Assembly (NCBI RefSeq): GCF_019977735.1
Contig: NZ_AP025018.1
Location: 5,894,580 to 5,958,579 of the forward strand
Direction: 5' to 3'
DNA length: 64,000 nucleotides
Source of the DNA: Calothrix sp. PCC 7716
Lineage (GTDB): Bacteria > Cyanobacteriota > Cyanobacteriia > Cyanobacteriales > Nostocaceae
Part shown: positions 24,604 to 34,161 of the stretch, in pieces
How positions within the stretch are numbered: the stretch's first letter is position 1
Layout of the letters: every line of letters starts with the position of its first letter
Position numbers and translations under genes: made by a program
Notes under the pieces: model-generated
The model's database searches: none
What the model was told of the DNA's origin: nothing
The model's input: only the letters and a program-made list of their open reading frames with translations

Positions 24604-25164
24604 ATGACCATTACAAAGTATTCCAAGCCGACGGACGACGAGCCATATTTCCCTAAAGCTGGCTATGCTAGACGTGCGATGGCTTTAAGCGTTGATTTTC
24701 TGGGTGCTTGGCTGGTTAGTTCGGTGTTTGGTAGTGGTGATGTTGGTGTTCAAGTTGTTCAAATATTGGTTTTTGTTCTCGCTTGGTTGATTTTACGGGT
24801 CGTTGTAGTTTACAACAATAAAGGTCAAAGTTTAGGGCGCTTTTGCTTTGACTTGAAGGTACTCGAATTGGGGAAACCCATTATTCCTGATTTACTATCT
24901 TTATTTAAACGCGAAGCTATTATTGCTTTGGGCGCCCTTTTAGTGTCGATTGCTTTGGGTAATATTATTCGGAATCCGACTGCTATACTGCTAGTAATTC
25001 CTCTGGCTATTGATTGCTGTACGGCGTTTTCGGATACTCAATGGCAACAAGCACTGCATGACCGCTATGCTAGTACTATGGTTGTCTCGTCGCGTCGCGG
25101 CTATTCGCTTGACCTAAAGTTAAAGCGATTAGTTGAAAAAACGCGGCGCAATGTGCGATTATAG
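24604..25164 (+). CDS. RDD family membrane protein
   Basis: 186 residues with three or four hydrophobic segments. The typical start PKAGYARRAMALSVDFLGAWLVSSV, the second helix VQILVFVLAWLILRVVVVYNNKGQSLGRFCFDLKV and the DTQWQQALHDRYASTMVV motif near the end match the RDD (Arg-Asp-Asp) family. Role unknown; transport or membrane-associated stress functions have been suggested for the family. Upstream of rpmG on the same strand with a 48-bp gap. Confidence 0.85.
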   Translation: MTITKYSKPTDDEPYFPKAGYARRAMALSVDFLGAWLVSSVFGSGDVGVQVVQILVFVLAWLILRVVVVYNNKGQSLGRFCFDLKVLELGKPIIPDLLSLFKREAIIALGALLVSIALGNIIRNPTAILLVIPLAIDCCTAFSDTQWQQALHDRYASTMVVSSRRGYSLDLKLKRLVEKTRRNVRL

Positions 25165-25212
25165 GAGTTTGTGTTAAATTCTCTTCAAGCTTTACCTTTG
25201 GTTTGAACAATT

Positions 25213-25407
25213 ATGGCTAAGAGCAAAGGTGTCCGTATTGTAGTGACACTCGAATGTACTGAATGTAGGTCAAATCCTGACAAACGTTCCCCTGGTGTAT
25301 CGCGTTATACTACGACTAAAAATCGTCGCAATACAACCAACCGTCTAGAACTAAGTAAGTTCTGTACGCACTGTAACAAGCACACGACTCACAAAGAGAT
25401 TAAGTAG
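25213..25407 (+). CDS. rpmG: 50S ribosomal protein L33
   Basis: 64 residues: [21 protein letters not shown], then [40 protein letters not shown]. The two C-x2-C zinc motifs (CTEC and CTHC) are intact, so this is the zinc-binding form. Adjacent to rpsR, a common arrangement in cyanobacteria. Confidence 0.97.
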   Translation: MAKSKGVRIVVTLECTECRSNPDKRSPGVSRYTTTKNRRNTTNRLELSKFCTHCNKHTTHKEIK

Positions 25408-25423
25408 AGGACATTTTGTAGGA

Positions 25424-25639
25424 ATGAGTTACTATCGTCGCCGTCTGTCACCGATTAAACCCGGTGAACCAATCGATTATAAAGATGTTGATTTGCTGCG
25501 TAAGTTTGTTACCGAGCGTGGCAAAATCCTTCCACGTCGTATAACTGGACTGACTGCAAAACAGCAGCGTGATTTGACTTTATCTATCAAGCGCGCGCGA
25601 ATTATGGCTTTATTGCCGTTTATTAACGCAGAAGGCTAA
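25424..25639 (+). CDS. rpsR: 30S ribosomal protein S18
   Basis: 71 residues: [67 protein letters not shown], a complete S18. An AGGA site precedes the ATG. Cotranscribed with rpmG (16-bp gap). Confidence 0.97.
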   Translation: MSYYRRRLSPIKPGEPIDYKDVDLLRKFVTERGKILPRRITGLTAKQQRDLTLSIKRARIMALLPFINAEG

Positions 25640-25652
25640 ACTGATTTTGCTA

Positions 25653-25892
25653 CGCACATGAATAGATTTTGGAGTTTGGATTTGTCTTTGACAATGAATG
25701 GATTTGCCAAAGTATCCAATTTTCCCAAAATCTAGAATCTTATTTGTTTAACAATCTAAAAGATATAGGATTTTTGTATTACATACTAGTTATATAATTC
25801 AGAAATCCAAGCTAAAATCTATTCACGTGCGTTCACGTAGTGTTCCGCAGGAAAGCAAAATCTTAAAATCCATTCATTGTCGAAGACAAATC
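25653..25892. promoter_or_regulatory. Two interleaved inverted-repeat pairs between rpsR and the RNase gene
   Basis: Segment A (25653-25683) is an imperfect reverse complement of A' (25802-25831), and segment B (25678-25706) is a near-perfect reverse complement of B' (25866-25892; one mismatch in about 27). The order A-B-A'-B' means both pairings cannot form as one simple hairpin, so an RNA would have alternative folds. B' ends 16 bases before the GTG start of the RNase gene. Regulation is an inference. Confidence 0.55.
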
Positions 25893-25908
25893 TATAATTT
25901 AAAGGCTT

Positions 25909-27963
25909 GTGGAGAAGGGGACGCTAGTAGAATTTCGGGTTGGAGCAGAACGACGTCTGGGGGTGGTTGACCGACCAGATGGTAAAACCCGTGTTTTTGT
26001 AATCGACGAACGAGGTCAACCCCACAGCCTTGCCCCTCGGCAAATTACTTATACAGTGACTGGGGAAACTTTTCAACCGTCACAAATACCAAAGTTTTTA
26101 CAAGAAGTTAATGGTTATTTAGACCCATCAAGTCTTGAGGTTGCTTGGGAACTACTCGTTGAAGATGGCGAAGTTGTTACCCCTCTTCAAATGGCGGAAC
26201 TGCTGTTTTCTGAATCTTTACCTTCTCAATGTTATGCTGCTTATTGGTTATTGTCGGACGACAAAACTTACTTTAAGCAGAAAGGAGATGCTTACGAACC
26301 TCGAACTACCACACAGGTAGCAGAGCGTAAGCATCAATTGGAAGTAGAAGCTCTCAAAGTTAGAGGACAGCAAGAATTTTTAGACCGAGTTGACAAAGCA
26401 CTTAAAGGAGAACCTGTTGAGTGGCAGCGACATGACCGTCACCGCATTGAAGCTTTAGAAAAATACGCAGCCCTACTTGCTGACACTACTAAAGCAGGTG
26501 TAACTTATGAAACTGTCGCGCGTGCTTATCCTCCAAGTGCGCCAGTACTAGAGACAATGAACTTATTGGGGCGCCCTGCTACACCCCAAGCAGCTTTTCA
26601 ACTTCTTATCGACCTAGGTCTATGGAGTCCCCATGAGAACCTATTTTTACGTCGTTCGTCAATTCCAATACAATTCCCACCAAAGGTAATAGAAGTGGCG
26701 CAGCAGCGTTTGGATTTTATCCCACCAGATAAAGATATCGACCGTCTGAATTTAACGCATCTCAAGGTGTACACTATCGATGATGAGAGTACCACCGAGA
26801 TTGATGACGGTTTAAGTTGGGAACGATTACCAGACGGACGTGAACGTGTTTGGGTTCATATTGCTGACCCAACGCGCTGGCTGATGCCCGAAGATGAATT
26901 AGATTTAGAAGCACGTAGGCGTGGCAGTACGGTATATTTACCTACGGGAATGGTGCCAATGTTCCCCGAAGTATTAGCCACTGGACCAATGAGTTTGGTT
27001 CAAGGTAGAGAATGTTGCGCTTTGAGTTTTGGGATTATTTTGGATGAAGCAGGCGCCGTTGTAGATTACTGTATTAACGCTAGCTTGATTAAACCTACAT
27101 ATCGTCTAACTTACGAAGATGTTGACGAAATGTTGCAATTAGGCGTTCAAGCAGAACCAGAAATTAAAGACATCGCTGATGCAGCAGAGAAACGCAAAGC
27201 ATGGCGTTATGCTCAAGGAGCAATTAGTATTAACATGCCCGAAGCGATGATTAAAGTGAAAGGAGATGAAGTTAGCATCGATTTATTAGATGATTCTCCC
27301 TCGCGTCGGCTTGTTGCTGAAATGATGATTGTCGCAGGGGAAGTAGCCGCTCGATATGGAAAAGAAAATAATATACCTTTACCTTTCCGTGGTCAGCCTC
27401 AACCAGAATTACCACCAGAAGAAGAATTAATATTGTTGCCTGCTGGTTTTGTGCGAGCTTGTGCAATGCGCCGATGTATGCCTAAGAGTGAAATGAGTAT
27501 TACCCCAGTTCGTCACGCTGGTCTAGGTTTAGATACTTACACACAAGCAACTTCTCCAATTCGCCGTTATAGTGATTTACTTACCCACTTCCAATTAAAA
27601 GCGCATTTACGTGGTGAAGTATTGCCTTTCACCGCAGACCAGCTTAGAGAAGTAATGATAATGGTGACTACAATTACCCAAGAAGTCACAATGGTAGAGC
27701 GGCAAACCAATCGCTACTGGGCACTTGAGTATTTACGCCGTAACCCAGATGAAATTTGGGAAGTTACTGTATTAATGTGGTTACGCGAAGATAGTGGTTT
27801 AGCACTGATTTTAATTGAAGATTTAGGTCTACAGTTACCAATGTTTTTCAAGCGTCCAGTGACGTTGGGAGAAGAGTTACTTGTCAAGGTTAGCTTGTCT
27901 GACCCACAAAAAGACGTAATTCAATTCCAAGAAATTATCTATCAAGAAGCAGCAGCAAATTAA
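25909..27963 (+). CDS. rnb: RNase II/RNase R family exoribonuclease
   Basis: 684 residues, exonuclease degrading RNA 3'-5'. An N-terminal region without a clear cold-shock domain (VEFRVGAERRLGVVDRPDGKTRVFVIDERGQPHSLAPRQI) is typical of cyanobacterial/plastid forms. The RNB catalytic domain contains YTIDDESTTEIDDGLSWE with its aspartates, RVWVHIADPTRWL, and HAGLGLDTYTQATSPIRRYSDLLTHFQL, the conserved C-terminal signature. A short S1-like tail ends the protein. Start at GTG 25909 (MEKGTLVEF), the only reasonable start. Position after rpsR is conserved in cyanobacteria. A long intergenic leader with complementary repeats precedes it. Confidence 0.93.
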   Translation: MEKGTLVEFRVGAERRLGVVDRPDGKTRVFVIDERGQPHSLAPRQITYTVTGETFQPSQIPKFLQEVNGYLDPSSLEVAWELLVEDGEVVTPLQMAELLFSESLPSQCYAAYWLLSDDKTYFKQKGDAYEPRTTTQVAERKHQLEVEALKVRGQQEFLDRVDKALKGEPVEWQRHDRHRIEALEKYAALLADTTKAGVTYETVARAYPPSAPVLETMNLLGRPATPQAAFQLLIDLGLWSPHENLFLRRSSIPIQFPPKVIEVAQQRLDFIPPDKDIDRLNLTHLKVYTIDDESTTEIDDGLSWERLPDGRERVWVHIADPTRWLMPEDELDLEARRRGSTVYLPTGMVPMFPEVLATGPMSLVQGRECCALSFGIILDEAGAVVDYCINASLIKPTYRLTYEDVDEMLQLGVQAEPEIKDIADAAEKRKAWRYAQGAISINMPEAMIKVKGDEVSIDLLDDSPSRRLVAEMMIVAGEVAARYGKENNIPLPFRGQPQPELPPEEELILLPAGFVRACAMRRCMPKSEMSITPVRHAGLGLDTYTQATSPIRRYSDLLTHFQLKAHLRGEVLPFTADQLREVMIMVTTITQEVTMVERQTNRYWALEYLRRNPDEIWEVTVLMWLREDSGLALILIEDLGLQLPMFFKRPVTLGEELLVKVSLSDPQKDVIQFQEIIYQEAAAN

Positions 27964-28105
27964 TTTAAAGTTAATTTAAAATTAATTTATAAATTAAACT
28001 AACAATTTAAACTGTCACATTCCAGCTTGGTTAAAAATCTAGCAGGCTTCATACTGGCAAATATAAGCTGTTCAATTTTTCAACAGCCGTTGGAGTGAAG
28101 TTAGC

Positions 28106-28423
28106 ATGATTGATAATTTTAAGCGTAAGTTGCGTACCGAAGCGCAACTTTGGCGTGATGAAGGGTTGATTGACGAGCATTTACACGAACAACTTGCTGC
28201 TAGGTATAAATTTAATAATCTTGAAGCTGAAGGACGCGACAGTTTCGTTTTTATACTAATTGGTTTAGGCGCCGTATTACTAGCTTTGGGTGTAATTACG
28301 TTTGTAGCTGCCAATTGGCAAGTTTTAAATCATTTGTATTTATTTTATGTGGTGTCGCAGTAATTGGCGCCGGAATTTGGTTTGAACGTCGCGCAGGCAA
28401 TATTACACAAAACCCCAACTTGT
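28106..28423 (+). pseudogene. Truncated, frameshifted DUF2157 membrane protein
   Basis: MIDNFKRKLRTEAQLWRDEGLIDEHLHEQLAARYKFNNLE, then FVFILIGLGAVLLALGVITFVAANWQ match the start of DUF2157 proteins. The frame ends at residue 85. In another frame FGVAVIGAGIWFERRAGNITQNPNL continues the expected second helix and then stops. The rest of the usual multi-helix protein is missing and replaced by a GTGGGCA palindrome (28437-28453) and CACAGAGACACAGAG repeat DNA. The partner GDYXXLXY gene survives downstream. Confidence 0.75.
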
Positions 28424-28436
28424 AGCACATTTGTAT

Positions 28437-28453
28437 GGTGGGCAATGCCCACC
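28437..28453. repeat. GTGGGCA-type palindrome
   Basis: GGTGGGCAATGCCCACC at 28437-28453 is one of three such palindromes in the window (also 4481-4497 and 59545-59561). Each has a one-base centre and usually TTAC/CTAC at the flank. Confidence 0.85.
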
Positions 28454-28495
28454 TTACTTTTTACCACAGAGACACAGAGTACACAGAGGGACATT

Positions 28496-29101
28496 ATGAA
28501 AATTTGGCGATTTGCAGTACCGCTTCTTATCCAAACAGCCTTTATTCTCTCCATCCCAGCACAAGCAGTGTACACCCACATAACAGGTAAAACAGTCGTA
28601 TTACAAACCTTACCAGTAGACCCCTACGACCTACTACGCGGTTATTCACAAACCCTTAGTTACGATATTTCTCGCCAAGACAATTTAAAGAAACTTCCAG
28701 GTTGGAACGAAGTAGTTAAAAAATCACCCGGTACAGACAAACAATATGCTCCAATTGCACAAAACACAACTATTTACTTAATATTACAAGAGCAAAAATC
28801 ATCACAACAAACGGCGCCTTCACCTTGGAAGCCTGTACGTATTAGTATAGAAAAACCCACATCATTGGCGCCGAACCAAGTAGCCATCAAAGGCATTTCT
28901 CAATACAACTCAGTCAACTACAACCTAGGAACCTACTACCTACCCGAAGACCAACGAGACAAAATCAACAAAGATATAACTCAAGCGCAACAAGTAAAAC
29001 CAGGACAACCACAACCTTTTGTAGTAGAAGCAAAAGTTGATACCCAAGGTGACGCAATTCCACTTAGCTTGTGGGTAAAAAATCGTAATTACCGCTTTTA
29101 A
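28496..29101 (+). CDS. GDYXXLXY-domain protein
   Basis: 201 residues, cleavable-looking or anchoring hydrophobic N-terminus (MKIWRFAVPLLIQTAFILSIPAQA). The core DPYDLLRGYSQTLSYDIS corresponds to the G-D-Y-x-x-L-x-Y motif with the first Gly-Asp replaced by Asp-Pro-Tyr. The domain is exported or membrane-attached and normally accompanies DUF2157/DUF4401 membrane proteins; here the DUF2157 gene upstream is broken, so this protein may be orphaned. The ATG at 28496 has AGAGGG six bases upstream; the upstream in-frame start at 28364 lies in repeat DNA. Confidence 0.8.
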   Translation: MKIWRFAVPLLIQTAFILSIPAQAVYTHITGKTVVLQTLPVDPYDLLRGYSQTLSYDISRQDNLKKLPGWNEVVKKSPGTDKQYAPIAQNTTIYLILQEQKSSQQTAPSPWKPVRISIEKPTSLAPNQVAIKGISQYNSVNYNLGTYYLPEDQRDKINKDITQAQQVKPGQPQPFVVEAKVDTQGDAIPLSLWVKNRNYRF

Positions 29102-29517
29102 CTTGCCTTTCTACACATGATTGTAAGATTTAATCCCAAGGAAGAATAATTATTTAATCTTTCTTGAAGGTGTGTTGGAGCATACCTAGAATCAATTTCG
29201 TAAAATTGAGCTTGTTGATAAAAAGTTACTAGATGTTTATATGGTAAGCAATAACAAGTTGTATTTTGAATAACATCAGCACACTTATATAGCAAAGCAG
29301 TTCCTATTTTTTGGCGCTGATATTCTTTGATTACTTGCATCCCCCGTAACACTAAATAATCGTCTTGTGGGCACAATCTAACGGCGCCAATAATTTGATT
29401 TGACTCTAATGCAGCGAGAACAATATCTTCTGAGTTTACTTGTTTACTGTAACCAGTTTTTCGATAATAAGCCAAAACGAGATTTATCTCATCTGATTCA
29501 AGCACTTTAATTAACAT
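29098..29517 (-). CDS. GNAT family N-acetyltransferase
   Basis: 139 residues. The acetyl-CoA signature appears as LRGMQVIKEYQRQKIGTALLYKCADVI, preceded by the beta strand IIGAVRLCPQDDYLVLRG. C-terminal YQQAQFYEI is a standard GNAT element (often G/FY-x-x-x-GF). Substrate unknown. Its 3' end overlaps the convergent GDYXXLXY gene by four bases. Confidence 0.85.
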   Translation of the reverse strand: MLIKVLESDEINLVLAYYRKTGYSKQVNSEDIVLAALESNQIIGAVRLCPQDDYLVLRGMQVIKEYQRQKIGTALLYKCADVIQNTTCYCLPYKHLVTFYQQAQFYEIDSRYAPTHLQERLNNYSSLGLNLTIMCRKAS

Positions 29518-29601
29518 AATGTTATTCTTTTTTACAGCAAAAGGCTCGATTTTTTATAAAATGCTACACTAAACATTATATTATCTCATAGCATAAGTAA
29601 A

Positions 29602-30060
29602 ATGAATACTATTGTCATAAAAATTCCGAATGAACAATGGTTAAAGTTGCAACAACTAGCCAATAATTGTAATGTATCGGTTGAAGAGCTAGTTTCAACT
29701 AGTATTGAAAGTTTACTTAACCAGCAAGAAATATCATTAAAAGCTGATGTCGAATCCGAAGTTCCATCAGAGATATCAAATAGGTTTTATATACTTGCCA
29801 ATCAGTGGGAAGTTGAAGTGGAAGGAATTTCCTCTACTGCTACCATGTCTGAACATCCTGCATACCAAGAAATAATTAGCATGGGCAATAAAATTGTACC
29901 CTTGTTACTTCAAGAGCTTAAGAAGAACCCTTTGTACTGGTTATTAGCATTAAATAAAATCACTGGTGTAAACCCAATAAAGCCAGAACAAAGAGGAAAA
30001 GTTAAACAGATGGCAGAAGCTTGGCTAGAGTGGGGCAAAAATCAGGGTTACTTAGTATAA
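29602..30060 (+). CDS. Hypothetical protein, ribbon-helix-helix-like N-terminus
   Basis: 152 residues, family not recognised. The first 45 residues (MNTIVIKIPNEQWLKLQQLANNCNVSVEELVSTSIESLLNQ) read like a ribbon-helix-helix DNA-binding or dimerisation segment. The C-terminal 80 residues contain HPAYQEIISMGNKIVPLLLQELKKNPLYWLLALNKITGVNPI and AEAWLEWGKNQGYLV. It ends five bases before the next gene, so the two form an operon. By position it could be the regulator or antidote of its partner; this is an inference. Confidence 0.6.
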   Translation: MNTIVIKIPNEQWLKLQQLANNCNVSVEELVSTSIESLLNQQEISLKADVESEVPSEISNRFYILANQWEVEVEGISSTATMSEHPAYQEIISMGNKIVPLLLQELKKNPLYWLLALNKITGVNPIKPEQRGKVKQMAEAWLEWGKNQGYLV

Positions 30061-30064
30061 ACAA

Positions 30065-30508
30065 ATGTACAGACGACCGGAGTTAGAGATTAAATGGCCT
30101 AACTTGTCATATACAAATTATCAAGTTACAAGCTTAAAATCGCAAGAATATAACTGTTTTTCTTGGGCTGCAGAAGATAATGAGCGCTGGTGGCAGCCAA
30201 TACCAGGTGAGCAATTTTATTGGCCAGATGGTGTATCTAGAGAAGAAACTATAAATAGTTATATTCAAGCTTATCAAACACTTGGATATGAAGTTTGTGA
30301 TAATGATAAATTAGAACCCGGATATCAAAAAATAGCAATATATGTTGCATCAACTGGTGTTCCAACTCATGCAGCTAGACAATTACCTAATGGCAAGTGG
30401 ACAAGTAAACTTGGTTGGCTTGAAGATATTGAACATGAACTTGATGGCTTGACAGGAGACAGGTATGGAATTGTTGGTCAAATTCTTAGACGTCTTAATG
30501 TACTTTAA
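30065..30508 (+). CDS. DUF7689-like protein, possible papain-like fold
   Basis: 147 residues. EYNCFSWAAEDNERWWQPIP has a Cys (Cys31) at the start of a predicted helix; later GVPTHAARQLPNGKWTSKLGWLEDIEH has His102 in a beta-rich region. A Cys-then-His order with a Lys/Trp-Ser-Lys-Leu-Gly strand is the pattern of papain-like (NlpC/P60-type) folds, with Asp121 or Glu123 as possible third residue. The family resembles one catalogued as DUF7689, from memory. No signal peptide. Second gene of a two-gene operon. Confidence 0.6.
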   Translation: MYRRPELEIKWPNLSYTNYQVTSLKSQEYNCFSWAAEDNERWWQPIPGEQFYWPDGVSREETINSYIQAYQTLGYEVCDNDKLEPGYQKIAIYVASTGVPTHAARQLPNGKWTSKLGWLEDIEHELDGLTGDRYGIVGQILRRLNVL

Positions 30509-30781
30509 TCAATTTGTTTCAATTATAAGCCCTGCGTGTGGAAGGGGAGTTGGAGGGATCAAAATTTCTTTTCGTCGAATTGATGTGCTTGCCTTAGCTA
30601 ATTCTGGCTCGTCATCACCAACCATATCAGCAATTTGGCGCCTTCTAAATTTCCTTCTTCAATAAGTTGTGGTGCGTTACTGCTATTTCATTTTTTCTTT
30701 TTAGTGTAATTAGTTCAAGCAGTAACACACCCTACGTCACGCTGAATGACGAAATATTTTGTAACAATAAATTAACCATCC

Positions 30782-30808
30782 GTTACATCCGTTCATAATC
30801 CGTTGCCA
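30782..30808. repeat. 27-bp direct repeat, left copy
   Basis: GTTACATCCGTTCATAATCC plus GTTGCCA is identical to 32069-32095. The two copies, 1287 bp apart, bracket the DUF2079 pseudogene. This copy covers the C-terminal codons of that pseudogene. Confidence 0.9.
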
Positions 30809-32018
30809 CTACCCACTTCTGACTTCTTACGAAAATTCAACCAAGCGCTAGTTGCTTGGGGATTGGAGATAGTAGATTTTTTAAGTAGAATCACTCCCGA
30901 AGCAAAACCAATAATTCCATATTGTTGATTATTAGTAACCTCGTCGATGAATTGGAAAAAATCTTCTAATAATGGGCGTTTTTTGGCTACTTGGTATTTA
31001 TGGCGCCTCCAAATGTCAGCAATGATGTACTCTACTGTAATGGTTTGTCGTGCGTCGTTGATTATTTGTAATTGTGATAAACGGACTATTTCTCGACGGT
31101 TAGATAGTTTGGGGATAAGTTCAGTAGTCGCTGATACACTTGCGTTCGCGGGTATTTGATTAATTAAAGGTTGGAACTGATGGATGTGATTCCATTGTTC
31201 TGGAATTGATATGTATACTAATGGGCTGATTGTATCTGGAATTAGAAAATAAAAAACGCTGTTCTGATTGCCAATAATTGATAGTATTAATGATAAAATA
31301 ATGCAAGTTTTCCAAAAACGACGTATTTTGGGTTTTTTATATAAATTTTGCCTTGTTGACCACCAAATAATTGCTCCGTAGAATATACCTGGTACAACAG
31401 GCATAGCGTATCGAATCGAAATTTTTAAAGCGTTACTCGCTCGCTGCAAAAATAAGTAAAGTAAAGGAAAACCTGCGCTTGTCCAGGTTGCACTTGATAA
31501 AACTGGTATTATGCCCTGATATCATGAAAGTTGGCTAAGGTGGGAGCGTTTACAGTGGTTGTACAGTAAAAGCTGACTGTTATCATTGCTGCGAGCATTG
31601 GTTGTAAGTAATGTCGCGCTAATGCGTATAATACTAAGCCCGCAAATGTTACAAATAAAACTTGTAAAATTATTAAGGTTTCATTGCAAGGAAATACTGC
31701 ATAAATTGGCATCCATAGTAAAAAAATTGGATTAAAATGTTGTCCGAAATGACTGTAAAATACTTCAGGCGCCTTTTGAGTATGAACGACATTGGTTGAA
31801 AGTGTTGATGATAGTGAACTTTCAAATAAATTACCGTGAACACTGTTCCAAAATAATTGATTAAATAATCCTTGGTCGAATGAAGCGTAATAACTCCAGT
31901 AACGGTGTAAGTTTAATATTGAACAAATTATAAAAAATGTGAGTGCTGCACCACTGGCTAAACGTAAACCAGGATTATTATGTAATTTTGGTAACATTTT
32001 TATCATTGTATTTGTCAA
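30793..32018 (-). pseudogene. DUF2079 membrane protein gene with internal deletion and frameshift
   Basis: The N-terminal part (31509-32018) contains LNLHRYWSYYASFDQGLFNQLFWNSVHGNLFESSLS and FGQHFNPIFLLWMPIYAVFP, typical of DUF2079 integral membrane proteins. The C-terminal part (30793 to about 31515) is in another frame and begins GIIPVLSSATWTSAGFPLLYLFLQRASNALKISIRYAMP. About 200 residues of the usual middle are missing. One 27-bp repeat copy is inside its end and the other is just outside its start. It appears non-functional. Confidence 0.8.
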
Positions 32019-32068
32019 GTTATACTCAAAACGGGTTAGAACGAGTTGTAATGATAAGTTAATTATCT

Positions 32069-32095
32069 GTTACATCCGTTCATAATCCGTTGCCA
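32069..32095. repeat. 27-bp direct repeat, right copy
   Basis: Identical to 30782-30808. It begins one base beyond the aroA stop codon. Confidence 0.9.
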
Positions 32096-32096
32096 G

Positions 32097-33449
32097 TTAG
32101 CTGACTATGATTTTTTGCAAGGTATTCGTAAAGTCAGGGTACGAAATACTTGCAGCTTCCGCGCGGTTTACTGTTGTAGTTCCTTTAGCGTTGAGTGCAG
32201 CTATTGCTAAACTCATGGCGATGCGGTGGTCTGTATGACTATCTACATCTGACCCTGTTAATGGTGTTCCACCAGTTATTTCCATACCGTCGGGAAGTTC
32301 TGTAACTTTGGCGCCCATTTTAGTTAATTGCTGTACCATTACGGCGATACGGTCGCTTTCTTTTACTCGCAATTCTTCCGCGTCTTTTATTACTGTCGTA
32401 CCTTCAGCAAATACGGCAGCTACTGCTAAAATTGGAATTTCGTCAATCAATCGAGGAATTATATCTCCTGAGATAGTGCAACTCTTTAATTTACTAGTAC
32501 GCACGCGCAAATCGGCTACTGGTTCCCCCGCACACGAGCGTTGGTTTTGTAACTCAATATCAGCGCCCATCATTTCTAATGCTTCTAATACTCCTGTACG
32601 AGTTGGATTTACACCGACGTTTTCAATTACCAATTCGGAATTAGGAACAATAGCTCCAGCAACGAGCCAAAAAGCTGCTGAACTAATATCACCAGGTACA
32701 ATTACGTTTTGACCATGTAGCGATTTTCCGCCTGTGACAGTTACACTTTTAGAATCAGGGTCAACTTCTAAGTCGGCGCCAAACGCGCGTAACATCCGTT
32801 CGCTGTGGTCACGCGAGATTGCGGGTTCAGTAACGGTTGTTTTGCCATCTGTCATTAATCCAGCTAATAAAATGCAGGATTTGACTTGGGCACTGGCAAT
32901 TGGTGAATGATAGTGAATTGGTTTGAGTACCTTTCCTTGTATAGCTAAGGGAGCAAGCGAATTATCTTTTCGCCCCCAAATTTGCGCCTCCATTTGTTGC
33001 AAAGGTTTAACAACGCGCGACATGGGACGTGAACGTAGTGAGCTATCTCCAGTAACAGTAAAAAATCTATCTGGGTGCGAAGCTAGAATGCCCAGCATCA
33101 ATCGTAACGTCGTACCTGAGTTGCCAGCATTGAGAATATCAATGGGTTCAAGCAAGTTACCAAGCCCAATACCTGTTACTGTTACCATCTCACTATTAAG
33201 CGGAGAAATTTTTGCCCCCATCGCTTGAAAGCAACTCGCAGTGCTGCGAGGGTCTTCTCCGAGAAGTAAACCTTGAATTTTCGTTTCTCCTTGTGCCAAA
33301 GCACCCAACATTAGGGCACGATGAGAGATAGACTTATCACCTGGTACGAGTATGCGACCCTGTAAGGAGATACCAGAACTTATCTGGTTAATAACTAAAG
33401 AAAGCGAAACGTCTTCTTTTGTTTCTACGGTTATAACAGAAGGCGACAT
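32097..33449 (-). CDS. aroA: 3-phosphoshikimate 1-carboxyvinyltransferase (EPSP synthase)
   Basis: 450 residues. Family motifs are all present: [38 protein letters not shown] (the class-type loop with the NAGT/S-G motif), [56 protein letters not shown], and the C-terminal [15 protein letters not shown] and [16 protein letters not shown]. The enzyme joins shikimate-3-phosphate and PEP in the aromatic amino-acid pathway. Start at 33449 ([13 protein letters not shown]) fits cyanobacterial homologues better than 33479. The 27-bp repeat lies directly behind the stop. Confidence 0.95.
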   Translation of the reverse strand: MSPSVITVETKEDVSLSLVINQISSGISLQGRILVPGDKSISHRALMLGALAQGETKIQGLLLGEDPRSTASCFQAMGAKISPLNSEMVTVTGIGLGNLLEPIDILNAGNSGTTLRLMLGILASHPDRFFTVTGDSSLRSRPMSRVVKPLQQMEAQIWGRKDNSLAPLAIQGKVLKPIHYHSPIASAQVKSCILLAGLMTDGKTTVTEPAISRDHSERMLRAFGADLEVDPDSKSVTVTGGKSLHGQNVIVPGDISSAAFWLVAGAIVPNSELVIENVGVNPTRTGVLEALEMMGADIELQNQRSCAGEPVADLRVRTSKLKSCTISGDIIPRLIDEIPILAVAAVFAEGTTVIKDAEELRVKESDRIAVMVQQLTKMGAKVTELPDGMEITGGTPLTGSDVDSHTDHRIAMSLAIAALNAKGTTTVNRAEAASISYPDFTNTLQKIIVS

Positions 33450-33657
33450 TAGGATAAACTGGCGTGTGACTGCGAACATTATCCTACCGCTTTCTATGGT
33501 CGGGCTGCTCTATCTCGCTTGAATTTATTTTTGCTCTAGTTTTACGGTTGTTTTGCATTGCCCATTTTATCAGGATGCTCGCTCTTATCAGGAATTGACC
33601 ACTAGTCCGTGTTTCGTTTTTTTTCTTAATTGGAACTTAATTGCCGGTATCGCTCCC

Positions 33658-34161
33658 ATGCTGACACACCAACGCAAGCCCGTATGCCTGTCGCTCATTT
33701 CTACAGACCTTCCCGTGTGGTCTGTCGTCGAAACTGCGGCAACATTGTATCAAAAAGACAGCGATAGATTCCATCTACTCTTGACGGCGCCGCACCAAAA
33801 AAATAGTGAATCTGTTCGCCGAACGCACGAGGAAATGTATCCAAGCTGTAACATTCCTACCCCTGGTAGTCCTAGAATTATATGGCTAGAAATATCGCCT
33901 TATCGCGTCACTATGACAATGCAAGGAAATGCACAGCTGAGTTACCGCCACTTCTGGGAACAGGGTGTGTGTGGTGTAAGTAGGTATTGGCTACCCAGCG
34001 AATCATTTCAACCTCATGAACCAATTCGTCTCCGTAATTACACTCGTAGCCTTATTCTTAACGGACACCCGTTACCCGAACATTTACGAGTTGAGTACGA
34101 ATTATGGTCGCTCAATGTTCAATTAGGAACTTATATTTTAAATTTGGAGATTAAGCACTAA
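33658..34161 (+). CDS. Conserved hypothetical protein
   Basis: 167 residues starting at ATG 33658. No named domain is recognised. The sequence reads VCLSLISTDLPVWSVVETAATLYQKDSDRFHLLLTAPHQ, then IPTPGSPRIIWLEISPYRVTMTMQGNAQLSYRHFWEQGVCGVSRYWLP and LRNYTRSLILNGHPLPEHLRVEYELWSLNVQLGTYILNLEI. It is beta-rich without a signal peptide. It is divergent from aroA; the frame extends upstream to 33553 without a better start. Confidence 0.6.
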   Translation: MLTHQRKPVCLSLISTDLPVWSVVETAATLYQKDSDRFHLLLTAPHQKNSESVRRTHEEMYPSCNIPTPGSPRIIWLEISPYRVTMTMQGNAQLSYRHFWEQGVCGVSRYWLPSESFQPHEPIRLRNYTRSLILNGHPLPEHLRVEYELWSLNVQLGTYILNLEIKH

